From Eubacterium sp. (GTDB taxonomy: Bacteria; Bacillota; Clostridia; Lachnospirales; Lachnospiraceae), in contig JAIKYQ010000065.1 of NCBI GenBank assembly GCA_024683035.1, forward strand, positions 55,997 through 119,996: 64,000 bases of DNA, written 5' to 3'. The position numbers were made by a program, and so were the translations under genes. How positions within the stretch are numbered: position 1 is the first letter of the stretch; each line of letters starts with the position of its first letter. Under the pieces are notes generated by a model. It searched no databases. It was given only the letters and a program-made list of their open reading frames with translations, and was not told where the DNA came from. Below, in pieces: positions 8,149 through 17,842 of the stretch.

Positions 8149-9202
8149 TGATCGTCCGTATTCCTTCCCCTAATTCTGTGAAAGTCATTGCAGGCTCTAT
8201 ACATGCTTCGCCAATTCTGCTCAGAAGGACGAATTTCAGCTGTTCAAACTCTCTCTTTTTATCAGACAGACAGGCTTTCTCTATGGATTCTTCTGCTATA
8301 CCAGATATGCTCACAGGCAGAGAAAAACGCTGCAGAAGGCGCTGGATTCTTTCTTCCTCGTCCGGTCGAAGCAGATTTCTTTTAACAGAAAGCCTGACGG
8401 CTGCCGCCATACCGATCGAAACACATTGACCGTGCAGCAGCGAAAAATTCTTTTCTTTTTCTACGGCATGGCCAATTGTGTGTCCGAAATTCAGTATGGC
8501 ACGGATGCCTTTATCGAACGGATCCTCTTCCACTACTTCCGATTTGATCCGGCAGCATTCCCGAACAACATGTTCCAGTGCGCTTCCGTCTCTCTGCAGC
8601 AACTCATTCTGATGTTCTTCGATCCAGGAAAACAAAACCGCATCCCGGATCAGGGCTGTCTTGATCACTTCTCCCATACCTGCTGAAAACTGTTCCTCTG
8701 ACAGCGTCTGAAGCGAAGCCGTATTCATATAGACAAGACATGGCTGATAAAAGGCGCCGACAATATTTTTATAACCGGCAAAATCTACTCCGGTTTTTCC
8801 GCCGACACTGCTGTCGACCTGGGCCAAAAGTGTAGTCGGTACCTGGACAAACCCGACTCCGCGCAGATAGGTAGCCGCCGTAAAACCGGTGAGATCTCCG
8901 GTTACCCCGCCTCCCAGTGCTACCAGTATATCACTGCGCTGAAAATGGTTCCTGTTCAGAAAAAGGTATAATGCCTGAACCGTTTCCAGCGTTTTGCTCT
9001 TCTCTCCTGCTTCAAAGACGAAAGACTCCGTTTTCGGATAGTTTTCCTGCAGTCTTTTTTGCACTCTGTCGAGATACAGGCGCGCCACAGTAGAGTCTGA
9101 AACCAGGCACAGGCGCGATCCGCCTGCAATGCCCGCCTCCTGCATCGAAGCAGAAAGCTGATCGAAAGTTTTCCCGAATACGATCGGATAAGATAATGCC
9201 AT
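8138..9202 (-). CDS. aroB: 3-dehydroquinate synthase
   Basis: ALGGGVTGDLTGFTAATYLRGVGFVQVPTTLLAQVDSSVGGKTGVD; start at 9202 after AGGGAGA. Confidence 0.95.
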   Translation of the reverse strand: MALSYPIVFGKTFDQLSASMQEAGIAGGSRLCLVSDSTVARLYLDRVQKRLQENYPKTESFVFEAGEKSKTLETVQALYLFLNRNHFQRSDILVALGGGVTGDLTGFTAATYLRGVGFVQVPTTLLAQVDSSVGGKTGVDFAGYKNIVGAFYQPCLVYMNTASLQTLSEEQFSAGMGEVIKTALIRDAVLFSWIEEHQNELLQRDGSALEHVVRECCRIKSEVVEEDPFDKGIRAILNFGHTIGHAVEKEKNFSLLHGQCVSIGMAAAVRLSVKRNLLRPDEEERIQRLLQRFSLPVSISGIAEESIEKACLSDKKREFEQLKFVLLSRIGEACIEPAMTFTELGEGIRTIIDE

Positions 9203-9224
9203 GTGTAGATTCTCCCTGTAATAG

Positions 9225-9260
9225 TAAAAAAGCATCAGAGGATCGTCACCCCGATGCTCA
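9225..9260 (-). terminator. Rho-independent terminator after sepF
   Basis: Minus strand GAGCATCGGGGTGACGATCCTCTGATGCTTTTTTA. Confidence 0.8.
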
Positions 9261-9321
9261 TTTACACAGCAGATGAACTGCTGAATCTGTCCCGGTAAGA
9301 TATACCCGGATGTAAAGCGGC

Positions 9322-9954
9322 TTAGTAGGAAGAACGCATGGATGGAATCGCTCCGCCCAGCAGATCCTGGATATCACCGGATATTTCTACGTTAGAAGGT
9401 GTCAGAATAAAAATATAACTGGATACTTTCTGCAGTCCGCCGCCGATCGCATAGCAGGAACCGGAAGAGAAATCAATGATACGCTGTGCCAGTTCCACGT
9501 CGATGCCTTCCAGATTCAGTACGACCGTACAGTAGGACAACAGTGTATCTGCGATCTCACGGAAATCTTCTACTTTCGTCGGCTTGATAACACAGACTTC
9601 CATATTGCCGCCGCTGATCGCTCTGCTCTTTCGGATCGGCGTCACTTTGGAAGAAGTCGCAGAGGATGATGCACCGGCGCCGGTTGTCTGCTTCGGCGCT
9701 GCAGACGGCTTTACAGAAGGTCTGGTAGCCAGTTTCGGTTCGGACGAACGGACTGGTACCGGCTCCTCTTCTTCCTCTTCCTCGTAGTCGTCTTCTGCTT
9801 TTTTGGAAGTTCCCAGTTTGCTGAAAAACCTTCTTTTCGGCTGTTCTGGTTCGTCATCTAAATCATCAAACTCTTCATCATCGAAGAACTCGTCTTCGTC
9901 ATCATAATCATCGTTCAGCCGAACAGCATCTAAGAACTTGTCAAAAAAACCCAT
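9322..9954 (-). CDS. sepF: Cell division protein SepF
   Basis: Acidic/low-complexity linker then VCVIKPTKVEDFREIADTLLSYCTVVLNLEGIDVELAQRIIDFSSGSCYAIGG. Confidence 0.93.
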   Translation of the reverse strand: MGFFDKFLDAVRLNDDYDDEDEFFDDEEFDDLDDEPEQPKRRFFSKLGTSKKAEDDYEEEEEEEPVPVRSSEPKLATRPSVKPSAAPKQTTGAGASSSATSSKVTPIRKSRAISGGNMEVCVIKPTKVEDFREIADTLLSYCTVVLNLEGIDVELAQRIIDFSSGSCYAIGGGLQKVSSYIFILTPSNVEISGDIQDLLGGAIPSMRSSY

Positions 9955-9998
9955 ATTTTTATTCTCCCGGATAAATATATTTTGCAGTCGTTTTCTTC

Positions 9999-10703
9999 TT
10001 AAACAGAATAATCACGAGCACCGAAAATTGCTGTCCCGACACGTACACATGTCGCGCCTTCTTCGATCGCAATTTCAAAGTCGTTCGTCATGCCCATGCT
10101 CAGGACACTCATAGAAACATTATCAATGTTTTGCCTGTCAATGTCAACACTTAATTGACGCAACCGGCGAAACACGGAACGGTTTTCTTCCGGATCTGGT
10201 ACAAAGGGGGCAACGGTCATCAGACCTTTGATATGCACCCTCGGCAGCCTCGCGATTTTTTCGGCCAGATTGGCGGTATCTGAAACCATAAGGCCGAACT
10301 TGGTACTCTCTTCCGCTACGTTTACTTCCAACAGAATGGACGCTTCCGTCTGCTTTTTTTCTGCTTCTGCAGAAATGGCCTCAGCCAGTTCCAGTGAATC
10401 CACGGAATGGATCAGCTCCGTTTTCCCCACAACATAGCGGAGTTTGTTTTTCTGCAGATGTCCGATCATATGCCAGCGGATATCAGCCGGACAGACGAGA
10501 GATTTATCGCGGATCTCCTGCGGACGGTTTTCACCGAACACACGCTGTCCGAGACGATAGACCTCTTCGATCATAGACACCGGCTTCGTCTTACTCACGG
10601 CGATCAATTCCACTTCTTCCCGGTTCCTGCCCGCCCGTGCACAGGCAGCACGGATCCGTTCTTCCACCTGCCTGTATTGTGCCTCTATGTCTGTCATAGC
10701 CAT
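9999..10703 (-). CDS. yggS: YggS-family pyridoxal-phosphate homeostasis protein
   Basis: ELIAVSKTKP...VFGENRPQEIRDK...WHMIGHLQKNKLRYV...LSMGMTNDFEIAIEEGATCVRVGTAIFG. Confidence 0.93.
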   Translation of the reverse strand: MAMTDIEAQYRQVEERIRAACARAGRNREEVELIAVSKTKPVSMIEEVYRLGQRVFGENRPQEIRDKSLVCPADIRWHMIGHLQKNKLRYVVGKTELIHSVDSLELAEAISAEAEKKQTEASILLEVNVAEESTKFGLMVSDTANLAEKIARLPRVHIKGLMTVAPFVPDPEENRSVFRRLRQLSVDIDRQNIDNVSMSVLSMGMTNDFEIAIEEGATCVRVGTAIFGARDYSV

Positions 10704-10712
10704 TCTCCTGTC

Positions 10713-12062
10713 TCAGTGGTTTCCTGTTACGATCTGTTCTTCTTTTACATCCTGCCCATTCCGGACGATGTAATCATACTGCGAAAGACCATAAGACGTA
10801 TTGGAACGGACGATGCAATATTCCTCGTTCTGATCAGTAATCTCGATCTTGCGGAACACCGCATAGCCGCGGTTCGTGCAGTATACTCCTTCCAGAGAAG
10901 CCGTATCCCCGATCGTATACGTCATCGTAGAATTGGGTTTGATCACTACGTCGCCCTTATGGAATACGGCGGGATCCACATAGTATACTTCTTCCGGATC
11001 CAGCACACTGTTCCCGCGCGGAGGCGGTGTCGTTTTCTCATAAAGCTCGGCCTCTATAAAGGAGGTCGTAAAGGTTCCGTCCTCTTTTTGTTCACGGATC
11101 AGAAAACCGTCGGCTCCCTTATCGCCTCCTGAAGAAAGGAACGAAGACGGTATGGTATAGAATTCTTTCGTCACGATAGCTGACAGCGGCAGCTTCAAAC
11201 CACTCTGGTTCGTGGTGACCAGCTCCACCTGCAGATAACGGTCATTACAATACCGGACCATACCGCTGCTGAACGTGACAAGGGCATAGTGGCTGCCATC
11301 CATGTCAAAGAGCGACAGTTCTCCTGTTTCCGTGTTCCCGTCCTTATCAAACCGGACACGGACTGTGCTGCGGGAAGAAAGGCTGCTGTACTGTCGGTCA
11401 CTTACCGGAAAGGCGATCTGCCATCGTTCGCTTCCGATCACTCTGTAAAGAGGATCGCCGGCCTGTATCTCCTGGTCCGTCCTCAGCTGCTGTGTGACAT
11501 CTGTCATATTCTTAAAGTCTTCCGCCGTCAGAGATTCTTCTGTCAGTCCGGCCTTATCATCTGTAATGTAGGAAATGATCCCGTCGATCGGAGACAGACT
11601 GGTCATGCCCTGTATGGCAGCACCGTTGTCCGGGTTGTTTATGATCGACGCATTGACAGCATATTTCAGATCATATACTCTCCGGAATGCATCGGATTTA
11701 TAATTTCCGGAAAACTGGGCCGCCAGACGCCGTACGGCATCCAGATCTGTTTCAGAAAGCCTGACCGCGCTGATATTGCTTTTCATGTCGGAAATACTGC
11801 AGACTACGGCTGACTTGCCGGCTTTGGATCCGTCCAGAATATAATAATTGGCGTACCCGTTTCCGGGAGATAAGACGATCTGCTCCTGTCTCAGTGCAAG
11901 GACGGTAAAAGAATCATTGCCGGAAAGGGTTCCGGATGTAACCATATAGGAAGAAACATGGTCTGTAAGCATATAGACCACGATCATAACGATCAGATAT
12001 AGGAACAGGGCACCGAAAATAACGGTTCCTATATTGAGATGAACACGTTTCCGCCTATTCAA
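10713..12062 (-). CDS. HlyD-like membrane-fusion/adaptor family protein
   Basis: N-terminal TM (IGTVIFGALFLYLIVMIVVYML), beta-barrel-like C-terminal region; next to sepF/yggS. Confidence 0.65.
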   Translation of the reverse strand: MNRRKRVHLNIGTVIFGALFLYLIVMIVVYMLTDHVSSYMVTSGTLSGNDSFTVLALRQEQIVLSPGNGYANYYILDGSKAGKSAVVCSISDMKSNISAVRLSETDLDAVRRLAAQFSGNYKSDAFRRVYDLKYAVNASIINNPDNGAAIQGMTSLSPIDGIISYITDDKAGLTEESLTAEDFKNMTDVTQQLRTDQEIQAGDPLYRVIGSERWQIAFPVSDRQYSSLSSRSTVRVRFDKDGNTETGELSLFDMDGSHYALVTFSSGMVRYCNDRYLQVELVTTNQSGLKLPLSAIVTKEFYTIPSSFLSSGGDKGADGFLIREQKEDGTFTTSFIEAELYEKTTPPPRGNSVLDPEEVYYVDPAVFHKGDVVIKPNSTMTYTIGDTASLEGVYCTNRGYAVFRKIEITDQNEEYCIVRSNTSYGLSQYDYIVRNGQDVKEEQIVTGNH

Positions 12063-12098
12063 CTCCCGTCTCTCCCCCGATAAACAGCACTATTTCCT

Positions 12099-12127
12099 TA
12101 AAAAAGGGAGCACCGCACGGTGCTCCC
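12099..12127 (-). terminator. Strong Rho-independent terminator
   Basis: Minus strand GGGAGCACCGTGCGGTGCTCCCTTTTTT, perfect stem plus T-run. Confidence 0.9.
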
Positions 12128-12147
12128 TGCCTGCTTTTTCTACATTC

Positions 12148-12573
12148 TTAAAGTGAGATCAGAATATCATCCTGCAGTTCACTGCTCAGTTCTTCTTTGT
12201 CCATGGAAATACTGATGATGATCTCCACCTGGAATTTTTCACTGATGTCCTTCAGCTGCTGAATACAGCTGAAAGTCTGTTCCGGACTGTCTTCCAGATG
12301 CGAAAGCTTCATGAAACTGTCCAGGAACATCTTTTCAAGATCGTGATCCTGCGAAATGATACCACAGACAAAGCCTACAAATTCATCGCTGTTCTTAAGG
12401 GGAAAGGCCGATACATCAATAAGCCTGATCTTATTGTTGAGTTCATACATATGCTTGGAACTCTTATCCAGATAAACAAAATTCCCACTGGCCTCTTTGA
12501 TCTCGCTGTTAACTTTTTCAAGCAGGTATTTTGTTTTTCCTTTTCCCTTCTTCCCAACGATCAATTGAACCAT
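12148..12573 (-). CDS. Small P-loop NTPase-like protein
   Basis: MVQLIVGKKGKGKTKYLLEKVNSEIKEASG (Walker A-like GKKGKGKTK); GGAGGA RBS. Confidence 0.7.
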   Translation of the reverse strand: MVQLIVGKKGKGKTKYLLEKVNSEIKEASGNFVYLDKSSKHMYELNNKIRLIDVSAFPLKNSDEFVGFVCGIISQDHDLEKMFLDSFMKLSHLEDSPEQTFSCIQQLKDISEKFQVEIIISISMDKEELSSELQDDILISL

Positions 12574-12598
12574 AGCCGTGTCCTCCTTATAAAGTCGT

Positions 12599-12656
12599 GT
12601 TTTACATGACCGGAAATTCATATTTTTGTTTTACATGAACGGAAATCCGTATTTTT
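12599..12656. repeat. Two tandem 29-bp repeats, GTTTTACATGAcCGGAAATtCaTATTTTT
   Basis: 12599-12627 and 12628-12656 with 3 mismatches. Confidence 0.8.
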
Positions 12657-12691
12657 ATTATAAATTGTTTACCCTGAAAAGGCAAGGATAT

Positions 12692-13726
12692 TTAGGTGTT
12701 TGCCAGATTCAGCAGAGTGGTCATATTGGAATACAAATTCGGTTTATTCAGCGCTCCCATAACAATGGCCGTATAGGCAACGCCGTATTCATTCTGGATC
12801 ACCAGGGCCAGGCAGGAGCCGGCCTGGTCCGTCGTCCCGGTTTTACTGGCCAGGATCCGGATTCCGGATGGCAGTGTCTGATCATTGGTCAGATACTGGT
12901 CGGTGGATGTATGATAAATCGTGCGTGTTGATCCGTTGCTTCCGATCACGTCCGTCGTATATTCCGCCATCTGGGAAACATTCAGATAGTCCTGATAACT
13001 GTATGCCTGGCGCAGCATCAGGTACACGTCGTACGCTGTGGTATACATATCCTCCTCGTGCAGGCCGGTCGGATTGGTGAAATGCGTACCGGTCATTCCC
13101 ATCTCCCGCGCACGGTTATTCATCATGTCCACAAACTGCTCTGTACTTCCCGCGATGCTTCTGGCAATAGCCATAGCGGCATCGTTGGAAGAATAAATGA
13201 CCAGCAGATGGAACAGCTCATCCATTGTAACCGTATCTCCTACCATCAGGGAACTGGTCTGCGCCCCTTCTTCCAGATCGAAATCCGCTTCCGTCATGGT
13301 TACCGTCGCATTCATACCGGCATTTTCAATAGCCAGTATGGCCGTCATGATCTTTGCCAGTGAGGCCGGATAGATTTTCTGATAGATCCGGTGCGCATAG
13401 ACCGGATCCTTCGTTTCCAGATTAAAGAGAAGCATTTTACAGGTATCCTGGGCAAGCGTCAGTTCCTGCGGGACCTCCTCTTCCGCTGCTACCAGATCAG
13501 CCGCAAAACCGATGGCGGTCTGTTGGGAGAACTCGGAAATATCTTCTGCTCCGTTCTGGACATGCAGATCATATGGCTGATCGAGTGCATAGGTGCTGCT
13601 CTTGCGGCCGTTCAGAAACACGATCACAAAAAAGGCAGCCGCACAGAACATCAGGACCAGCAGCAGGGAACGGAAAATGGAAAAACGTCTATATCGAATC
13701 CGCTGTGAACGGGAATCTTCGCTCAT
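12692..13726 (-). CDS. D-alanyl-D-alanine carboxypeptidase (class C low-MW PBP, DacF/PBP5-like)
   Basis: YPASLAKIMTAILAIE (SxxK), SSNDAA (SxN), SKTGTT (KTG); GGAGGTGAT RBS before 13726. Confidence 0.9.
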   Translation of the reverse strand: MSEDSRSQRIRYRRFSIFRSLLLVLMFCAAAFFVIVFLNGRKSSTYALDQPYDLHVQNGAEDISEFSQQTAIGFAADLVAAEEEVPQELTLAQDTCKMLLFNLETKDPVYAHRIYQKIYPASLAKIMTAILAIENAGMNATVTMTEADFDLEEGAQTSSLMVGDTVTMDELFHLLVIYSSNDAAMAIARSIAGSTEQFVDMMNNRAREMGMTGTHFTNPTGLHEEDMYTTAYDVYLMLRQAYSYQDYLNVSQMAEYTTDVIGSNGSTRTIYHTSTDQYLTNDQTLPSGIRILASKTGTTDQAGSCLALVIQNEYGVAYTAIVMGALNKPNLYSNMTTLLNLANT

Positions 13727-14852
13727 GCAGTATATCACCTCCGTACATAGTTCTTCTCTGCAGGCCTGCATTCAGAACAAAACCCATGCCGATATATAAA
13801 CTGATCAGTGATGTCAGACCATAGCTTATAAACGGAAGGGTCGTGCCGGTATTCGGCAGAATGCCGCAGGCGACGCAGATGTTGATAAAACTCTGAATGG
13901 CAACCAGGGAACCGATCCCCGTACAAAGCAGGGTTCCTGACAGATCCTTCGTTCGTTTTCCGGTCAGCAGGCATTCAAACACTACCAGGAATTCCAGCAG
14001 AATAATGGCAAAGCATCCGATGAACCCCATGTCTTCTCCGGCAACGGCAAAGATAAAATCGTTCTGGACCTCGGCAATGAAATTCCCCTTACTGACCGAA
14101 GAGGTTCTGTCGTTGCCGATTCCTTTCCCTGTCAGCTGGCCGGATCCGATCGCCATGACGGAGTTTTCCTGCTGCATGGCATCTTCCGAGTAATCGTCGT
14201 TTTCCGGTTCCATGAATGTCATGATCCTGTTCTTCTGATAATCATCGATGATCGGCAGATCCGTCTTCGTGATCAGAAAAAGCAGGCCGGACACCAGGGG
14301 AACGACGATGAGGATCACCAGTCCGATCTTGGCATAGGAAATTCCGGCAGCAAAATACAGGCAGCAGAAAACCATCATCAGTGTAAGCGTATTTTTCAGG
14401 TCAGGCTGCCGGAAGATCAGGAACAGGGGGAAAGCCAGAAGCAGGAGGGCCCGGAAGATCGACTTAAACGAGCTGAGATCAAACTGATTCCTCATGAAAT
14501 ACATGCTGAAAAAGATAATGATCATGATCTTGGAAAGCTCTGTGGGCTGGAACTGCAGTCCTCCGAATTCGATCCAACGCGCCGCTCCGTGTGAGGAGGT
14601 ACCAAAAAGCAGCACCAATGTCAGCATGATGGCATTGGCGGCGTACGCGGCCCAGTAAAAATTCAGGATCCAGCTGTAATCGATCAGTGACAGCAGGATC
14701 ATAGCGGCAATCCCGACAATGACGCCAAAGACCTGACGCCCGCGAAGCGAAGGATCGGCGGAAGAAACCAGTATGATACCGAGAACGCTCAGCAGGACCA
14801 GCCAGATGACCAGTCTGAAATTGTAATCCCGTAATCTGTATAAACGAAGCAC
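13689..14852 (-). CDS. rodA: Rod-shape-determining SEDS protein RodA
   Basis: Multi-TM; GLQFQPTELSKIMIIIF; GKGIGNDRTSSVSKGNFIAEVQNDFIFAVAGEDMGFIGC; PFISYGLTSLI; next to PBP2. Confidence 0.93.
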   Translation of the reverse strand: MLRLYRLRDYNFRLVIWLVLLSVLGIILVSSADPSLRGRQVFGVIVGIAAMILLSLIDYSWILNFYWAAYAANAIMLTLVLLFGTSSHGAARWIEFGGLQFQPTELSKIMIIIFFSMYFMRNQFDLSSFKSIFRALLLLAFPLFLIFRQPDLKNTLTLMMVFCCLYFAAGISYAKIGLVILIVVPLVSGLLFLITKTDLPIIDDYQKNRIMTFMEPENDDYSEDAMQQENSVMAIGSGQLTGKGIGNDRTSSVSKGNFIAEVQNDFIFAVAGEDMGFIGCFAIILLEFLVVFECLLTGKRTKDLSGTLLCTGIGSLVAIQSFINICVACGILPNTGTTLPFISYGLTSLISLYIGMGFVLNAGLQRRTMYGGDILHERRFPFTADSI

Positions 14853-14860
14853 GCTTTTCT

Positions 14861-17842
14861 TTACCCTTCCTGAACCAGGCGGACCATTTCCGAAGGATCG
14901 GCCTGATCGATGATAACCTGTGATTCATCCATGATCCCGTAGTAATAATACAGCATATCCATGGATACCAGGTTGGTATTTCGCGATGTATAGCCGTTGC
15001 CGATACGGATCGCATAAGCGATCTCTCCCCGTTCATCGTAATCCGGCATATTGGCATAGATTTCTTCAGAACGCTGTCCTTTCGGAACAACTTTGGTGAA
15101 TCCGATCGTCAGCGCGTGGTCGGAACGGACCTTTGACTCCTGCGCCGTTCCGGTTTTGCCGCGTACCAGGATCTTCGGATACGCCTTGTTGGACCAGATG
15201 TTTTCTTCATCCACCGACATCTGCATGCCGTCATAGATCTCTTTCCAGGTTGTGTCAGAAAGATCGGCATAGGCAATCTGTTCCGGCTCAAACTGTTTGA
15301 CGGTATTTCCCTCGCTGTCTGTGATCTTTTCTACCAGCGACAGGTTATAGCAGCGGCCTTTTGTCGCGATCGTATTTACATAGCGGGCCAGCTGTACCGT
15401 AGAATACAAATGTGTTCCCTGTCCCATGGCAGACGGGATCGGCAGACTGTCGGAAACCTGCGGCTGCATTTCCGGGATCTGTACGCCGGATTTTTTATCC
15501 AGCCCGAACAGTTCGGAATAATGACGGATGCTGGCCAGCGCCTTACTCTGCGTATACCCGCCCATTTCATCCAGACCCAGCAGATACCCGCAGGTACAGA
15601 AAAACACGTTGCAGGAGTCTCCCAGAGCCTGTATCACGTTTTCTTCGTAATGCCCTTCTTTTCTCCAGCATTCCACGTAATCACTTTCCGGAACCAGCCC
15701 CGGACCGAAAAGGCCGGTGCAGACGATTTCCGTGGATGGATCGATCGCGCCGGTATCCAGTGCGGCAGCCGCCGTAACCGGTTTGAACGTGGATCCCGGG
15801 GCAACGACCTGCTGGGTGGCCTTGTTATAGAACGGCGTAGACAGGTCCCCGTTTACCTTGTTGTAGTAATCGGTATCCATGTTATTGGCCAGCCGTGTAT
15901 TATCGTATCCGGGATACGTGACACAGGCTTTGACATAACCGGTGTCCGGATCGGTAATGACGATCGAACCGCTGCACGGATCCAGCGCCAGCATAGCCGG
16001 CGTCAGTTCCAGATTCCGGATTTTCGATGTAATGAATTCAAACGGTGTTGTCTCACCGGCCAGGAACATATTATCCGAATCCTCATGTCCGTTCAGGATC
16101 CCCTGATCGTACAGGATCAGACACAGTTCACGCGGATCCAGTATGTCATTCAGCAGCATATACTTATAGATCAATTTGTTGAATGCCTTGTCCGTGCGCA
16201 GGTTTTCGATCAGATAGTCAATGATTTCCTGATAGATCTCATTGGTCGTCAGATAACTGCTGTCCAGCTCTTTCAGCTTGGCCAGGTCGATCCAGTCCTT
16301 GTTTACCAGATTCTGCAGAAAGGCACGCGGACTGATGTTTTCTCCGGTTATATAAGCCTGATAGATCTCATCCGTCGTATCGATCACTTCCATCTTCATG
16401 ATCTTATTTTTCAGACTCAGGAAGTTGTCGAATATATAGTCGAAATACACCTTCTGTTCAATAGAATAACGATTGTAGGCAGGGGCATCTTCGTCCATCA
16501 GCTCCTCTCTGATCCAGTTCAGGATCTCATCCAGCCGGACTTCAAAACGCGCCTGCACATCTTTTTCGTTGGCCGTGGCATCTTCTGCCAGGAAATGTTC
16601 GACATCAATGATCTCATTGTTGATCAGGGCATAGTATACGTCGTAACTGGGGATCGGCACTGTATCAATATCTTCGATGTTCTTCAGATTGACGCTTTTG
16701 GCATCAGTCAGATACATCAGGATGATACCGGCAATACGCTGCTCCAGGATCTTGTAGCAGGCATTCTGCAGTTCACTGTCAATGGTCAGGTAGATATCCT
16801 GCCCCTGTACGGGCCTGGTCATAGATGCCGTGTTCTCTGAAAGGACACGCCCCAGATTATCCACGGTAACCTCTTCTGTTCCGTCTGTGCCCTGCAGATA
16901 TCGTTCCATGGACTGTTCAATACCAGCCTTGCCGATGACCGACTGGCTTGTATAACGGGCGTCTTCTGCCTGCAGGCTTTCCAGTTCTTCCGAAGATGGT
17001 TTTCCTGTGTACCCGAGGATGGGCGAAAGTGCATCCGAACTGTTGTATACACGTATATAGTCTTCTGTCACTTCTACACCGGGCAGGATATCGGAATTTT
17101 CCATGACGGCAGCTACCGTGTTGTCCGATACATCGGTTGCCACGGTTACGGACATATACCGCTGAAAACTGATCAGGCCCAGCTGATAACGTATATTGGT
17201 AATATATAGAGCTTCCTGCTTTGTCAGCTCTTCCGGCAAACCGTTTTCACGCAGTTCTTCCGGCGTATACGGGTTCACTTCATAAAACAGGCCGAATCGG
17301 TCCTGGCAGCCCAGATCATGCATGATCTGGTTTGGATTTGCTTTCCGTTCTTCCGGCTTCAGTTCTTCCACTGTCCTGTAGCCGTATACGTCCGCACGGA
17401 AACGGTCGATCGTGGCTTCACTGTCCGTATCAAATACGTATTCCCCGTTTTCATCGACTATGATATGAAAATCCATGGATAAGACATCGCCGTGAGAAAG
17501 GATCATGGAAACCAGTGTATAGATCTCCCCGTTCAGCGCCAGATTCTTCTGCCGCATAGTCTCGTATGTCCCGTTATCGGCGATCGTAATGGAATTGGTC
17601 CGTTCATTGTACGCCAAAAGCTTCCCGCGGGCATCGTAAATATTACCGCGGGAACTGCGCAGCGTCTTGGTTTTGGTCGTTTTGATCGTAAAATTCTCTG
17701 CGTATTTTTTTCCGTCAATCAACTGCAACTGTACCAGCCTGGATACCATCACAGAAGACATGACAGCAAAAATCAGCATCAGAAGAACGATTCTGTTATT
17801 GAAGAACGCCTGTAAGGCATATCCGATTTTTCTCATCAACAA
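14861..17842 (-). CDS. mrdA: Penicillin-binding protein 2-like transpeptidase, 993 aa
   Basis: APGSTFKP (SxxK), GDSCNVFF (SxN), RGKTGTAQ (KTG); dimerisation domain; adjacent to rodA/mreDCB. Confidence 0.92.
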   Translation of the reverse strand: MLMRKIGYALQAFFNNRIVLLMLIFAVMSSVMVSRLVQLQLIDGKKYAENFTIKTTKTKTLRSSRGNIYDARGKLLAYNERTNSITIADNGTYETMRQKNLALNGEIYTLVSMILSHGDVLSMDFHIIVDENGEYVFDTDSEATIDRFRADVYGYRTVEELKPEERKANPNQIMHDLGCQDRFGLFYEVNPYTPEELRENGLPEELTKQEALYITNIRYQLGLISFQRYMSVTVATDVSDNTVAAVMENSDILPGVEVTEDYIRVYNSSDALSPILGYTGKPSSEELESLQAEDARYTSQSVIGKAGIEQSMERYLQGTDGTEEVTVDNLGRVLSENTASMTRPVQGQDIYLTIDSELQNACYKILEQRIAGIILMYLTDAKSVNLKNIEDIDTVPIPSYDVYYALINNEIIDVEHFLAEDATANEKDVQARFEVRLDEILNWIREELMDEDAPAYNRYSIEQKVYFDYIFDNFLSLKNKIMKMEVIDTTDEIYQAYITGENISPRAFLQNLVNKDWIDLAKLKELDSSYLTTNEIYQEIIDYLIENLRTDKAFNKLIYKYMLLNDILDPRELCLILYDQGILNGHEDSDNMFLAGETTPFEFITSKIRNLELTPAMLALDPCSGSIVITDPDTGYVKACVTYPGYDNTRLANNMDTDYYNKVNGDLSTPFYNKATQQVVAPGSTFKPVTAAAALDTGAIDPSTEIVCTGLFGPGLVPESDYVECWRKEGHYEENVIQALGDSCNVFFCTCGYLLGLDEMGGYTQSKALASIRHYSELFGLDKKSGVQIPEMQPQVSDSLPIPSAMGQGTHLYSTVQLARYVNTIATKGRCYNLSLVEKITDSEGNTVKQFEPEQIAYADLSDTTWKEIYDGMQMSVDEENIWSNKAYPKILVRGKTGTAQESKVRSDHALTIGFTKVVPKGQRSEEIYANMPDYDERGEIAYAIRIGNGYTSRNTNLVSMDMLYYYYGIMDESQVIIDQADPSEMVRLVQEG

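Noticed and set aside
9660-9910. Low-complexity acidic stretches in sepF (EDEFFDDEEFDDLDDEPEQ, DDYEEEEEEEPVP)
   Set aside because: A variable linker between the SepF membrane-targeting helix and core domain is normal for the family.
15410-16840. 476-aa plus-strand ORF antisense to PBP2
   Set aside because: Its translation has no recognisable family and lies wholly opposite a confidently identified gene; it arises from codon bias on the opposite strand. The same applies to the other long antisense ORFs (18463-19452, 44826-45836, 48852-49838, 60888-62288).
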